In this document: positions 1 to 11,499 of the stretch, piece by piece
Layout of the letters: each line of letters opens with the position of its first letter
Position numbering within the stretch: the first letter of the stretch is position 1
Origin: Rhinopithecus roxellana
Taxonomy: Eukaryota > Chordata > Mammalia > Primates > Cercopithecidae
Direction: 5' to 3'
DNA length: 64,000 nucleotides
Assembly: GCF_007565055.1 (NCBI RefSeq)
Contig: NC_044552.1
Location: 35,520,069-35,584,068, forward strand
The notes under the pieces: generated by a model
What the model was told of the DNA's origin: nothing
The model's input: the letters and a program-made list of their open reading frames with translations, nothing else
Database searches by the model: none
Made by a program: the position numbers and the translations under genes

Positions 1-857
1 CTAAACTATAGGTAAGGGTTAGTCTTATTTATCTGTCTGTCTCCTGACCTAGGTCAGGGCCTGGCTTAGAAATGATTGCTGAAGTGCAAGGATGGCTCTG
101 GGCCAGAGTGACGGTGCTGAGTGCCTCCCTCCATTCAGAGAGTAGGGGACTTACTGCACAACCCTCTCTGACCACACGCTGCCATGGCCCAGCAATACCA
201 TCTTGCTCACACCTGGCAGGAGGTCAAGCAGGAGGCATAATCTCTACCAGCCTCCTTCCTCCTTTGTTGCTCTGAAGTTGGAACTATCCCTCTGAGTGGA
301 GGGAATCAGGAAAAGTTTCACAGAGCAGCTGGTGTTTGGTTTGGGAAATTTGGAGTTCGGAGGAAAATCCAACATAAGCAGTCGCAGAAGGTCAGAGATG
401 GGCACCTCTGGCAGGAGAGGAGCCTTGTCCAGCTGAATGATTGGGGGAACTCAGAGAAGCAGCCAACGGCTGGGGATACGACAGAGGGACCACCAAGGAT
501 TGTGGGTTTCCTTGCAGAAGCACCAGGGAACTGTCCAGGTCAGAACTTCCTGGAAGGTGAAGTCAATTGGTGCTCGTAATAGCGTCAAGAGTAAAAAGAT
601 GAAAGGCAGAGGAAGCAGGCATATGGCAGCTGCAGTGGGGTGAACAGACACTAGAGAAAAGAGGCCGTCAGGGCAGCGATGGCCCCAAGCAACTCTGATT
701 AGATAGCAAGGGCAGAGGGGGGTTAGCAGAAGATCAAACCAAACGCCTCATCTTTTCTCATAGTTATGTCCTAAAGAAATGATCCAAGATGTGCTTGGAA
801 GTCGTACATTCAATGATGTCCATCATGGATAAAGGGAGTGGTAAAAAGAGTAGGGAC
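1..857. other. Unique intergenic DNA, nothing recognised
   Basis: Mixed-composition sequence with only short open frames. No repeat family or motif cluster was identified. Confidence 0.5.
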
Positions 858-1159
858 GGCCAGGCATGGTGGCTCACGCCTGTAATCCCAGCACTTTGGG
901 AGGGCGAGGTGGGCGGATCACCTGAGGTCAGGAGTTAGAGACCAGCCTGACCAACATGGAGAAATCCCGTCTCTACTAAAAATACAAAATTAGCTGGGCA
1001 TGGAGGCTCATGCCTGTAATCCCAGCTACTCAGGAGGCTGAGGCAGGAGAATCGCTTCAGCCTGGGAGGCGGAGGTTGCAGTGAGCCGAGATCGCGCCAC
1101 TGCACTCCAGCCTGGGCAACAAGAGTGAAACTTCGTCTCAAAAAAAGAAAAAAAAAAAA
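858..1159 (+). mobile_element. Alu (AluS-type), full length
   Basis: Left arm begins GGCCAGGCATGGTGGC; both arms and an A-rich tail are present. Downstream of TFEB. Confidence 0.95.
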
Positions 1160-1477
1160 GTTACCCAAAAGCAGACTTAGAGAACAGGGTGCAGTGGCTT
1201 AAGAGGGACTTCCACAAGAGTGCCACAGGATAACATCACTCCGGGGTGAGCAAGCCCTGGTGGTACAAGACAGCCTTGTAGGGCCCCGAAGTCCTCATGA
1301 CCAGGTCCAGTTGGGTGGGGCTGGGGGCAGCAAGTCACTGATCCCAGAACTGGGAGGGGCACAAGAGGAAGTGGGGCCCCCTCCACACCCGCTGTTCCCT
1401 CTTCCATCTGCCTCCCACTCCCCCACCTTCCATTCCAGAAGCTTCCAGCAGGAAGGTCTTTCAGGCTTCTCTGAAGA

Positions 1478-1590
1478 GGGGACTAATTAAACCTTAATTG
1501 ACACAGCACTAATTAACTTCTTAATTACATGGACCCACATGATTAGCCACGCAGCAGACACTAATTGTTCATTAGGAGGCAGCCCCCTCT
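1478..1590. promoter_or_regulatory. AT-rich block with clustered homeodomain cores
   Basis: Seven TAATTA/TAATTG/ATTAG-type cores occur in about 100 bp, including CTAATTAA twice. The block is unique sequence in a GC-rich neighbourhood, which is typical of conserved developmental enhancers. Conservation itself cannot be seen here. Confidence 0.45.
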
Positions 1591-2287
1591 GTTCCCCACC
1601 CCTTTCCTAGGACCTACCAGTGAAAGTACCTGAGGGGCGCAGAGTTGGTGGCAGCCCCACCACCCAGCCCAGTGCCCGAGCCCAGCCTGCTCCAGAGCCT
1701 CAGCTGGAATAGCACTCGCCGCCCTGGCCTGAAGCTAGCTGCCCTTCCATAATCATGACACAAATGATCACTGAGAATCTTGGATCTTGGCCTTTGCAGC
1801 CATCCTCCTTCAAAACCCCCGGCCCAGATCATGAGTAAACATGTGCTCCAGAGCACTGAGCTTCCTCCTCCCTAGGGTAAGGGGACCCCAGGACAGGCCC
1901 AGCTCAGGCAGTGAGAGGGAACCAGCCTTCTCAAAAGGCCACTCACGCCAGTCGCCTCCCACAGCTGAGAATGTTGCACCTCCCGACGCCCAACGGAACA
2001 GGCCTCTCCCACGTTGAGGAGACCGGCTCCACAAAATTGAGAAATATACCCAGGAGGTTCGCACTGCGCGCGACGGGTGGAGCCAGGTCCAAACAGGCCG
2101 TCTCCAAAGCCATGCTGCTGTCTCCTGGCACGGCAGCCTCCTGCAGAATTTGCCGGGTCCCACAGTGTTGGAAACTGGGACCTGGACTGGGAAGGGGACT
2201 TGCCCCTTCCATGGAGCCATCTGCCCCCCAGCAACACAGCTTAACTTCTCGGCAGAGCCAGGAGCAGGGAGGGCCCCAGGGAACAGC
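1591..2287. other. Unique GC-rich intergenic DNA
   Basis: Overlapping open frames on both strands (up to about 216 codons on plus, 165 on minus) have no recognisable domains and extend into a MIR, so they are judged non-coding. Confidence 0.5.
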
Positions 2288-2495
2288 AGCAGGCTGCCTG
2301 GGCTCAAATTTCAGCTCTGTCCTTCATAGCAGTGTGACATTGGGCAAGCTACTCAACCCCTCTGTGCCTCAGTTTCCTCCTCTGTACAATGGAGACAAGG
2401 ATAGTACCCTCTCTATAGGCTTGTTGTGGGGATTGGATGAGCGAATGCATGAAAAGTACTCAGAGCAGTGCCTTCTTTGTAAGCAGGTGCTCCAC
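2288..2495 (+). repeat. MIR
   Basis: Core CATTGGGCAAGCTACTCAACC and CCTCAGTTTCCTCCTCTGTA are characteristic of MIR in the forward sense. Confidence 0.85.
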
Positions 2496-3262
2496 GAGGT
2501 GGCTGTCACTGTGATCTGGAGTGGGGGTTGTTCATACCTCCAAGCCTGTCTGCAGATTTGAGTCTCCCGACCCCTCTCTCCCACTCTCAGATTTCCTCTC
2601 CTCTGTCTAGCCTTGGGGGCCACTCCCAACAGCTCCGCCTTCCTTGTGTCTAGGCTGTCACCTCCGGCTCCTGAGACTCTGCTCCTACCTCTCTATACAC
2701 CTCCACAGCCAGCCTGTTCTGCTTCCCCAAGGTGAACCAGCTCTAGCCATTCCATGTGTGCACACAGACGCCCCAGCCCATCCCACAACGGGGGGTGGGC
2801 AGAAAGGGTGCAGACGCTTCATAGACCAGTGATCACGCATCTTGCTGCTCCCGAGACAGTCCCAGTTGTCGTGTGTTGCCCTGGTGTGACCTTTAACAGT
2901 GTCCTCTTCCACTTTCAGGGTCTCCTTATCTGGATAATAAATGCTGCGATCCCTCCTTGGGTACCACCCCGCCCCAGCGCGGGGTAAGTGCTGTGCTAGA
3001 TGCTATTCACACCAACCCCGGAGACACCCCAGCCTGGGAGGTTGCATTGTTGTCCCCACCTGACCAAAGAGGAAAAAAGCAAAGGCACAGAGATGAGGGT
3101 GGAGGACCTCCCCAAGCCCCCACACTAGGAAGGGGAGGAGGTGGGAGGCCAACCCATGTCCCAGGCCTCGGAAGCCATGGCGCTTCCGCTCCTTCTCCAC
3201 TTTGCCCCCTTCTCTATGCTAGCAAGAAAGAAGGGTGGGTGCATGGGTGAGGAGGGCTAGAG

Positions 3263-3470
3263 AGGTTATTTGTGGGGCGGGGGGACAGGAGGTTATTTGT
3301 GCGGAGCTGTTTGCTGAATGTCAAAAACTGCACTACAAACAGGAACAGCCCATGAAAAACATTAAGGAGAAAAACCTATGATCTCTCCAAGGGGCGGTAA
3401 ATGGGCTTGTCGGGCCCTGCAGAGTTTAAAGGACGTGAGGCAACAGGGATATTAAGGCCGGTTTGCGGGG
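3263..3470. promoter_or_regulatory. Unique block resembling a conserved non-coding element
   Basis: This is a repeat-free stretch with runs such as GTTTAAAGGACGTG, TGAAAAACATTAAGG and ACTACAAACAGG, unlike the decayed repeats around it. GAGGTTATTTGTG occurs twice (about 3263 and 3290). A regulatory role is inferred. Confidence 0.3.
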
Positions 3471-4004
3471 AGCCTCAGCGTCCTGGCCCACAGTTTATTC
3501 CTCATGTAGACATCTCCAGGAACCAGCCCTGGGTGGCAGCACTGGCTTCAGGGTGGAGCGGGCAGAGATTTGCTCACTGACCCCTCACCAACTCCTCCAT
3601 GCTTCTCACCTGTCCAGGTCCCTTTCCAGGGATCCAGGCCCGGTCTCCACGGCCTGAGCAGGAGGACCCACCTCTTCCTGAACTGGGTCAGGCCCTGGCT
3701 CTTGGTGGGGGAGGAGGCAAGGGAGGTGAATCAGATGCCCAGCTCTGGCCCCTGCCCTGAGCATGCTGTGGGCAATGCCAGCCACTCCCACTCCCCACAG
3801 GGTCCCTGTTGTCACTGCAAGAGACACAGCAATTAGGTCAGTGCCCCCTCCAGATGCTCACCCCCTTCTCATTAACTGGAAACTGTGACAGTGTGGCATG
3901 GAAAGCCCTCTGGGTGTGTTTCCCATCTGTTGCTCTATTTCTAACAGAAGCTGCACATCCCGCCTGGAATTCCTGTGCCTCCTCTCCTTTTCTTATCTAG
4001 GCCC

Positions 4005-4168
4005 TTGTTGTCCTTGGATGAGTTACTGAGTCTCTCTGCACCTTTTCCGCCTCATCTCTAACATGGACATAACCGTGGTCACCTCCCAGGGTTCGCAGAA
4101 GACTCACTGGGATAATTCATATAAAGCATGTAGCACAGGGCCTGGCACAGCGCAGGTACTCAGTAAAC
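4005..4168 (+). repeat. MIR
   Basis: GATGAGTTACTGAGTCTCTCTGCACC to CCTGGCACAGCGCAGGTACTCA, forward sense. Confidence 0.75.
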
Positions 4169-4194
4169 AGAACTACAGTTTTTCAAGGCTCAGC

Positions 4195-4310
4195 CCTAAT
4201 CCCTCTTCCTACAGGAGGCCCTCCTTGACTGCCCCAGCCTTATATGGGCATTCCCTCCTCTGCCTTACACTGCCTGCTCCTTGGTGCTTGTCACACCCTG
4301 AGGTATGTTC
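4195..4310 (+). repeat. L2-like fragment
   Basis: GGAGGCCCTCCTTGACTGCCC is typical of the L2 3' region. Confidence 0.5.
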
Positions 4311-4339
4311 CTTTGTTGTAGTTGTACACCTTATCACAA

Positions 4340-4905
4340 CATTCACTGGGGCTTACTGCATGCCAGGCACTAAGTGCTTTACATCTATCAACTCATTTAA
4401 CCTGATAACATCCCTTGAGGCAGACACACTATTATTATCCCCATTTAACAGAGGAGACAATGAGGCACAGAGAGGTTAAGTAATTTGCCTGAGGTCATAC
4501 AGCAAATAAAGTGGTAGACCCAGGCCAAGAGCCCAGTCAGTCCAACTCCAAAGTCTATACTTTTTTTTTTTTTTTTTTTTTTGAGGTGGAGTCTTGCTCT
4601 GTCGCCCACGCTGGAGTGCAGTGGTGCAATCTCGGCTCACTGCAAGCTCCGCCTCCCGGGTTCACTCGATTCTCCTGCCTCAGCCTCCCTAGTAGCTGGG
4701 ACTACAGGCGCCTGCCACCATGCCTGGCTATTTTTTTTTTTTTTTTGTATTTTTAGTAGAGACAGAGTTTCACCAAGTTAGCCAGGATAGTCTCGATCTC
4801 CTGACCTTGTGATCCACCCGCCTCTGCCTCTCAAAGTGCTGGGATTACAGGCGTGAGCCACTGCGCCTGGCCCAAAGTCTATACTTTTAACCTCTACTGT
4901 AATCA
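4340..4905 (-). repeat. MIR, split by the Alu at 4561-4873
   Basis: GAGGCACAGAGAGGTTAAGTAATTTGCC is the reverse MIR core. The 3' part resumes after the Alu as AAAGTCTATACTTTTAACC. Confidence 0.85.
4561..4873 (-). mobile_element. Alu (AluY-type), full length, inserted in a MIR
   Basis: Poly-T start and a complete left arm at its right end. The exact target duplication AAAGTCTATAC lies at 4550-4560 and 4874-4884. It splits an older MIR. Confidence 0.96.
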
Positions 4906-5027
4906 TGGAATTGATACACATTTTTGGGGGATAGGAGGGAGGGATGTAGTATACACATATGACAAGTACCCACGGGCTTGTGGGGTTTCCATTTTCACTG
5001 GCAGGTACACTTAGGGTACTGCACAGG

Positions 5028-6080
5028 TGCTGTGATGTGTGTTCACAGCATGTGTACAGTGTGTGTGCAGAGATGTATCTAAATACAATGTTGTATGTAC
5101 AGAGATCTTAGACGCCATTTGGACAGCGCGTGCACACTCGTACAATGCATGTACGTGCACCCAGTGTGTGATTCTGCTGGGGGTTTGTAGGGGGGCACGT
5201 CACAGTCCTTTGTGTAGCTGTCATTCTGCCTTAACAACAGTTAAGTGCTGGGGAGGGAAGTGCAGTAGGATTTATTTCCCCTTCTTTAGAGATTGAGATG
5301 CCGAAACCTGGAGAGGCTACATGCCTAGTTCCCCATGTAGGAAACTAGGCTTGCTTCTCCATGATAGCCTGCTCACCAAGTGTTGGGGGTGCAAGCACCG
5401 TGTGACACATGTGCACATCTGTGTGTACACACCAAGCACACCTTGCATATGTGTGTCAGCAATGCATAGGTATTTGAACAATGCCTTCGTATGTGTCTTT
5501 GGGTGCACAGAAGATCTACATGATCTGCGGGTGATGACTGTGTGCACACATGCAAGCCTGTGTGTATACAATGAGAGGTGTATATGCATGCATACATAGG
5601 AGGAAATATGGGGGCTGAAAAGGTTGCAAAGTAAAAACAGCTGGATTCCAGTCCTGTCTCTGTTGCTGCCTAGCTGTGTGATCTTACACAAGTTGCTGAA
5701 TCTCCCAAGGCTCAGTTTTTCTGTGTCATAAAATGAGAATGACACCTATTTCAGAAGAGTTGGGAGGAGCAGAGTTCGCAGACATAGAGCTCATAGAGCA
5801 CAGTAGGCGCTCCATGCATGTGTGCTCTTTGAGAATGTATTTGTGTGCATGCGTGTGTGTGTGCTGTGCAGGCTGTGTATATGGAGCAGTACGTATCTGC
5901 AGAGTGTAGAAGTGTATGGGGACGCATAACGGGTGAGTGTGCATGTGCGTGTGTGTGACTATGCATGTGCTTTGTGCACACTTGGGGAGTGCCCAGGCTG
6001 TGGAGTTATGTGTGGAGTGGGGGGTGGAGGTACACAATGGTGTGACTGTGGCATGTGTTTTGCATGCCATGTGTGCATGG
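5028..6080 (+). repeat. Degenerate TG/CA-rich low-complexity region
   Basis: Long TGTGTGCATG and GTACACA motifs scattered over about 1 kb, with a MIR inside (5633-5815). It looks like an expanded, decayed TG repeat. Confidence 0.7.
5633..5815 (+). repeat. MIR
   Basis: TGTGTGATCTTACACAAGTTGCTGAATCTC and CAGTTTTTCTGTGTCATAAAATGAG, forward sense, inside a TG-rich region. Confidence 0.8.
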
Positions 6081-6224
6081 GGCAAGGGGGCTGTGCCCAG
6101 GTCCCTTATTCTAGGTGAGGCTGGAGTCGAGGGGACTGGCTGGGTGGAACTGGGTATCTCTGGCTGTCAATCCCGTGCTGGGTGGGGGTGCCCCCGCCAT
6201 TGGTGATTGAGCCCCCACTCTCCC

Positions 6225-6432
6225 ACCAGGCCTGCCAAAATACAGCAAGACAGGGTGTAATTACCGGCACTTACCGCGGCCATTACCCCCCTTGCTGCCG
6301 CGCGTGACACACGACCCGTCAGCTCCGCGTTTGCACCATTAAGGGGCCTCATTAGCATCCCGACTCAGAAGCAAAATTACCCTCACTGCTCATTTCAAGA
6401 TGTCATCAATTTTAATTTAGGGCCCAAAGATA
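6225..6432. promoter_or_regulatory. Unique AT/CpG mosaic with homeodomain cores, candidate enhancer
   Basis: TAATTACC, CCATTACC, CCATTAAGG, TCATTAGC, AAATTACC and TTTAATTTAG cores are interspersed with retained CpGs (CCGCGG, CCGCGCG). Surviving CpGs with AT-rich motifs and no repeat homology suggest purifying selection. Confidence 0.45.
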
Positions 6433-6744
6433 GTACAATGGGAAGGCCCTCCCCGGCCCGCCGCACATGGAGAGAGAGGAGGGGTGGGGGAGGAGACCGT
6501 TGCGGGGGAGTCAGGGCGGAGGGGGGTGTTGCATGAAGGGAGAAGAGGGGCAGAGGCAGGGAGTGGGGAAAGATGGGGCTGAGCCATGAGGGGAGGAAAA
6601 TATTGATTTTCCCCCCAAGAAATGTCCCCAGGATAGGGCCTTTGCTGGCACCCCGTCGAGAGGAAAAAGGAATTTCGGGCAGAACAGAAGGCATGGCCCT
6701 GACCCATCCACCCTCTCCAGGGCCATGTGTAGGCTAAGATATAT

Positions 6745-6923
6745 GGAGCCACATCATGTGCTAAACGCAGGGCTGACCTCTTCCCTTCAGTCATTCCTTT
6801 AATTCCTACAACATCCTCAGGAGGGAGACATTGCAATCTCCCATTACAGATAGGGAAACTGAGGCACAGAAAGGCTCTATCACACGGCAAGTCATGGCAG
6901 AGCCAGCATTTAAATGCAATCTG
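6745..6923 (-). repeat. MIR
   Basis: ACAGATAGGGAAACTGAGGCACAGAAAGG, reverse core. Cut at its right end by an AluJ. Confidence 0.85.
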
Positions 6924-7222
6924 GGCCCGGCGTGGTGGCTAATGCCTGTAATCCCAACATTTTGGGAGGTTGAGGCGGGAGGATGGCCTGAGCCCATGAG
7001 TTCGAGACCACCTGGGCAACATAGTGAAACCTAGTCTCTACAAAAAATACAAAAAGCAGCCAGGTGTGGTGGTGTGTGTCTGTAGTCCCAGCTACTCAGA
7101 AGGCTGAGGCAGGAGGATCCCTCGAGCCCAGGAATTTGAGGTTGCAGTGAGCTATGATCACTCCACTGCTTTCCAGCCGGGGCAACAGGGCTAGACTCTG
7201 TCTCAAAAACAAGGGGAAACAA
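6924..7222 (+). mobile_element. Alu (AluJ-type)
   Basis: An old diverged copy with AluJ features (CTGGGCAACATAGTGAAACC). It abuts the MIR at 6745-6923. Confidence 0.9.
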
Positions 7223-7384
7223 GCAAGTCTGTTTGGCTTTGCTGCTCCCTGCCTTTCTGGACCCAACCTATGGCCTTGTCTTCCTGTCAATATGCCTGGG
7301 CCCGTGGGTGGGGACGAAGGTGACCGCCCACCCAGCCTCATCTACTGTCCCACCGTCCCCTCTTATCTGCAGGTACCCTCATTT

Positions 7385-7655
7385 GTCAGGCCTTTGCACA
7401 CTCTGTGTCCAAGGCCTAGAACGCCCCTCACTCTCTTTCCATGCGCCTTCCCTCTCCCCTTGTCAGTCTGGCTCCTCACAACCCAGCTTAATGTCACTTC
7501 TACTCCTTTTTCCGAACCCACATGGAATCATGATTGCAGGCTCACGTCTGCCTCCCTGTGCCCACCCCGTCACCAGGACCAGCTGGCCTTTATCCACCCA
7601 CATATCCCCAGCTCCCAGCACAGGGCCAGCTCAAAGTGGGTGCTCAGGGTGTGCT
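7385..7655 (+). repeat. L2 3' fragment
   Basis: CAGGCCTTTGCACACTCTGTG, then AACCCAGCTTAATGTCACTTC and CCCCAGCTCCCAGCACAGGG follow the L2 3' order. Confidence 0.7.
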
Positions 7656-9685
7656 GAGTTAATGAGCACCCACTTTGCTCCACAAACCCACTGCATCCCA
7701 GCCAGTCTTCTTGCCCTCAGGTTGAGTTAGGACTGCTGTCTGGACAGAAAGGGACCATGGAGGTCTCCCCACCCCACCCTCCATTGCTCAGATGGGCAGC
7801 TGGAGCTTAAGATGAAGTGGGCAGGGGCTCAAGAGGTGATATTTAAGTCTCTCTGATGGCACAAAAGCAGGTGTGCCACAAATGTTTGTTGACTGAACAT
7901 TTGACTGTGTATGAATAAATGAATACATGGATGAAAAGCAGCACTCCTTGGCCACTTTCAGATCCCTCCAGGGACAGAAATCTTAGGCCTCACAGCAACT
8001 GGAGGTATCAATATTCCTGGGGCATTTTCATTTTATAAGCAGAGGCTGGGGACACTACACACCCTGAAAGAGCCTCTTTTGGAGATGGAGAAGCTTCCCA
8101 GGCAGCTCCACAGACCTCTGGCTGGTGGAGAGTTTCCAGAAGGCCTGGTTTGGGAGGTATCAGGGAGGTCCTTCTTGTCTTCTTGGTATTTCCAGCCAGC
8201 TCCGCCACCTCAGTCTGTCCTAACCCACAGTGGGTCTAAGGCATGTCCCTGAAGCCCAGGAGCCTCAGTTTCTCCAAGTGTAAAGAAGGAGGCCATACCC
8301 CACTTCTCAGCTCTTCAGGCCACCATGGCATGAGGCTTGGTGACATGGCAGCAGGAGGGCCGGACCCAGGGGTGGAGGAGACAGGCCAAGGGGAAAGGCC
8401 AATACCCGCACCACCCTCAGCCTGACCGGGTCCAGCCTGTCTTCTTTCATGTCTAAAAAGCCCCTAGCTCCTTGGCCACTGCAGGGGTGAGAGGAGAGGG
8501 AAGGGCCCCCATCCTGAGCCCTGTGCCAGGGTCCTCGCTGGCGGCAGGCGCCACTCCCCGGCCTCACAGAAGACAGATCGCTCCCTTAATCACTCTGGAA
8601 AAGAACCCCAAGCCGATATAATATTATAATTAATTAATTCACTAAAAAGGTATTAAATTTCTCTCCCCCCTGTGGATATTATCTGAATTCATTGACCTTT
8701 AGAAAAATCACCCTCTAATTGTAACCAGGTCCAAAAGCATTTGCAGCCCGTCCCTTTTACATTAATAATATCTTCCCGGACTCAGCTCTGGCTGCTTAAA
8801 TATTGTATAAATTCCACTGCCCCCCTCGGAAAGAACAGAGCAAAGAAAAAAGATGAGGCTGGAGGAGTCTGAGAGGGGGACGGGGCCTGGGCCCCTAGAG
8901 GTGGGAGTCCCAGGAGGTGAGGGGCGGGAGGTGAGGGGCAGGAAGTACACCCAGGTGCCTGGGAAGGGGCTCTCTAGCAGCTCCAGCTGAGCCAGGCAGC
9001 TTGAAAGACAGGGGAGGGGCATGGGCTTTGAGATGGAGCATGGGGCATGGGTTGAGAGCACGAGTGCTGAACCTGAGGTTAGTTTTTAGGAGGCCATGTG
9101 TGTGTGGGCTGGGGGGAGAAGGTCTGTAGTGTGTATCAGACTCTCAACTAAGTTAATGACGTCAAATAGTAAAGGAAGAATCTCTGCTGTGAACCATGGA
9201 GAATGGAAACACGGCATTCCAAGCAGCACATTCCAAGGCCCTGCAACCGCCTCCCGGGCTGCCACTCCAGCTCTCGCCTCCCAGGCCCTGTTCTACCGAC
9301 GGTGGAGCGCGCCGCCCAGCAAATGCAGTTGGACATGCAGAACTTCCTAAGGCTGAGGAGGTAGGTACTAAGGCAGGGCGAGCAGCTGGTGGGAACAGAC
9401 AGATGCAGGAACTGGAGCTGAGGACAGCAGGGTCAGGGACTGGGGCGCTGTCTGCATCCTCCACCCTCACCACCTCTGCTACCCCAGCAGCCTGGCTCCT
9501 GCTGAGGGCCCCACAAGGGATCTGAGGGAGCTACTGCTTCTCGTCCTCTCCTGCCTAGCTTTGACCTCTTTCTCTGCTTCCTCTCCCACTGTACATGTCT
9601 GTTTGTTCTCTAAGCCTTCTTAAAATGAAGGGGTTAGACAGGCTTATCCCTCCTGTGTCCACACCAGCCAATGTCCTTACCTGCC
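7656..9685. other. Mostly unique intergenic DNA
   Basis: GC-rich apart from the AT-rich block at 8575-8815. Some short old-repeat traces near 7870-7930 (TTTGTTGACTGAACATTTG). No gene seen. Confidence 0.5.
8575..8815. promoter_or_regulatory. AT-rich unique block, candidate deeply conserved element
   Basis: AATTAATTAATTC, CTCTAATTG, TTACATTAATAATATC and TTAAATATTG occur within about 240 bp, flanked by GC-rich unique DNA. No repeat family was recognised. The pattern resembles vertebrate non-coding conserved elements near developmental genes. Confidence 0.45.
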
Positions 9686-9977
9686 TTTTTATTTTTAGAA
9701 ACAGGGTCTTGCTGTATTGCCCAGGCTGGAATGCAATAGCATGATCATAGCTTACTGCAACCTCAAACTTCTGGGCACAAGCAATCCTCCCATTTCCGCC
9801 TCCTGAGTAGCTAGGACTACATGTGTGCACCATCATGCTTGGCTAATTTAAAAAAAAAAAAAAAGAGTTAAAAATCTTGCTATGTTGCCCAGGCTGGTTT
9901 TGAACTCCTGGCCTTAATCCTCCTGCCTCAGCCTTCTGAGTAACCAGCATTACAAGTGCAAGCCACCACACCTGGCC
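9686..9977 (-). mobile_element. Alu (AluJ-type)
   Basis: An old diverged copy on the minus strand; the middle A-rich linker reads as a run of A at 9850-9863. Confidence 0.9.
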
Positions 9978-10006
9978 CTACTCTGTTTTTTAAAAAAGAA
10001 TTTCCA

Positions 10007-10304
10007 GGCCAGGCACGGTAGCTCACACCTGTAATCCCAGCACTTTGGGAGGCCAAGGAGGGCAGATCACCTGAGGTCAAGAGTTCAAGACCAGCCTGGC
10101 CAACATGATGAAACCCCCATCTCTACTAAAAATACAAAAAAATTAGCTGGGCATGGTGGCAGGCGCCTGTAATCCCAGCTACTCAGGAGGCTAAGGAAGG
10201 AGAATCACTTGAACCTGAGAAGTGGAGGTTGCAGTGAGCCAAGATTGCACCATTGCACTCCAGCCTGGGCAACAAGAGCAAAACTCTGTCTCAAAAAAAA
10301 AAAA
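10007..10304 (+). mobile_element. Alu (AluS-type), first of a tandem pair
   Basis: A complete element whose A tail runs straight into the next Alu. The TSD copy AAAAAAGAATTTCC lies just left of it. Confidence 0.94.
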
Positions 10305-10608
10305 GGCTGGGGTGCGGTGGCTCACACCTATAATCCCAGCACTTTGGGAGGTTGAGGTTGGCGGATCAACTGAGGTCAGGAGTCCAAGATCAGTTTGGCC
10401 AACATGGTTAAATCCTGTCTCTACTAATGTAAAAAATTAGCTGGGTGTGGTGGCGTGTGCCTGTAGTCCCAGCTACTCGGGAGGCTGAGGCAGGAGAATC
10501 ACTTGAACCCAGGAGGCAGAGGATGCAGTGAGCCACGATTGCACCATTGCACTCCAGCCTAGGCGACAGAGTGAGACTCCGTCTCAAAAAAAAAAAAAAA
10601 AAAAAAAA
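10305..10608 (+). mobile_element. Alu (AluS-type), second of a tandem pair
   Basis: A complete element followed by GAATTTCC, the second copy of the duplication seen left of the first Alu. The pair therefore shares one outer target duplication, which fits insertion of this copy into the first one's A tail. Confidence 0.94.
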
Positions 10609-10959
10609 GAATTTCCTCCATGGACCTGACACCTGGAAAGGTGTTGTCCATCAAATAAATATTGCTAAAGGATGCATTCCCCTCTTACTGAATCAGAATC
10701 GTTCATAATCACCAGTCAGATTCCATTCCAGCCACAAGGTGAGGGTCCTTCAGGCTGATCTCAGAAACAGGAACACTTTCTAGTGGCTTATTGAAATACT
10801 GGAAGTAGTCCCTGGGCCGGCCTCAACCAAATCGGTAGGACTGCAGGACTCCCAGGCAGAATGGAAGCCACCCAGGCAGACAGCTTGAAATGTACAATGA
10901 AGCTGAGAGTCCCCCAACCCCACCAGCCTGGGCAGGCAGCTGCCTAGTCCTGGCCCAGG

Positions 10960-10973
10960 GCACCCTCTTGTGG
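10960..10973 (-). promoter_or_regulatory. Weaker CTCF-like site
   Basis: GCACCCTCTTGTGG on the plus strand matches the reversed CTCF core at about 12 of 14 positions. It is a weaker match than the other two. Confidence 0.3.
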
Positions 10974-11499
10974 ACAGAACCCCACTCACACTCTTCTGTC
11001 CTGTCGAATGTACAGTCCATACTCCAATCCCAGAGGTAGTGGCCAGGCTGAAGGAGCCCAGGGGCAGGAAACCAGTAGGCAGGTGGAGGGGGCGATATCA
11101 GTGATCTTTTTTTTTTTTTTTTCCTTTTTAAACATATTTTAAAACTTTATTTCTTTTTAGCAGACCTCTGCTAGCAGGAAGGGCTATCCGTGATCCTGAA
11201 GGGCTGTGAGAGGAAGCAGGTGGGCAGCCCTCCACTCCACTAGGTGAATCCCCGGGGTGAAGTGGAAGAGCCGGTAGGGTCGGGAGAGATTTCTCAGGGG
11301 CCTGAAGGACTGGCCTTGGGACTTCCCGGAGCCTTCACCCACCCTCCCCAACCCCCGGCCAAGGCAGCCCAAGCCTAGATCATCAGGTGTCTCCCAGACT
11401 TCAGGGCTTGACCCAGACGGGGCTCAGAGGGGTTTCCAGGGCATGGGGAAGTCCCAGGCAGTGGGGTGGAACCTGGAACTAGGAGGCGCCAGCGACCCG

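Noticed and set aside
1911..2561. 216-codon plus-strand frame
   Set aside because: Runs into a MIR and has no recognisable domain.
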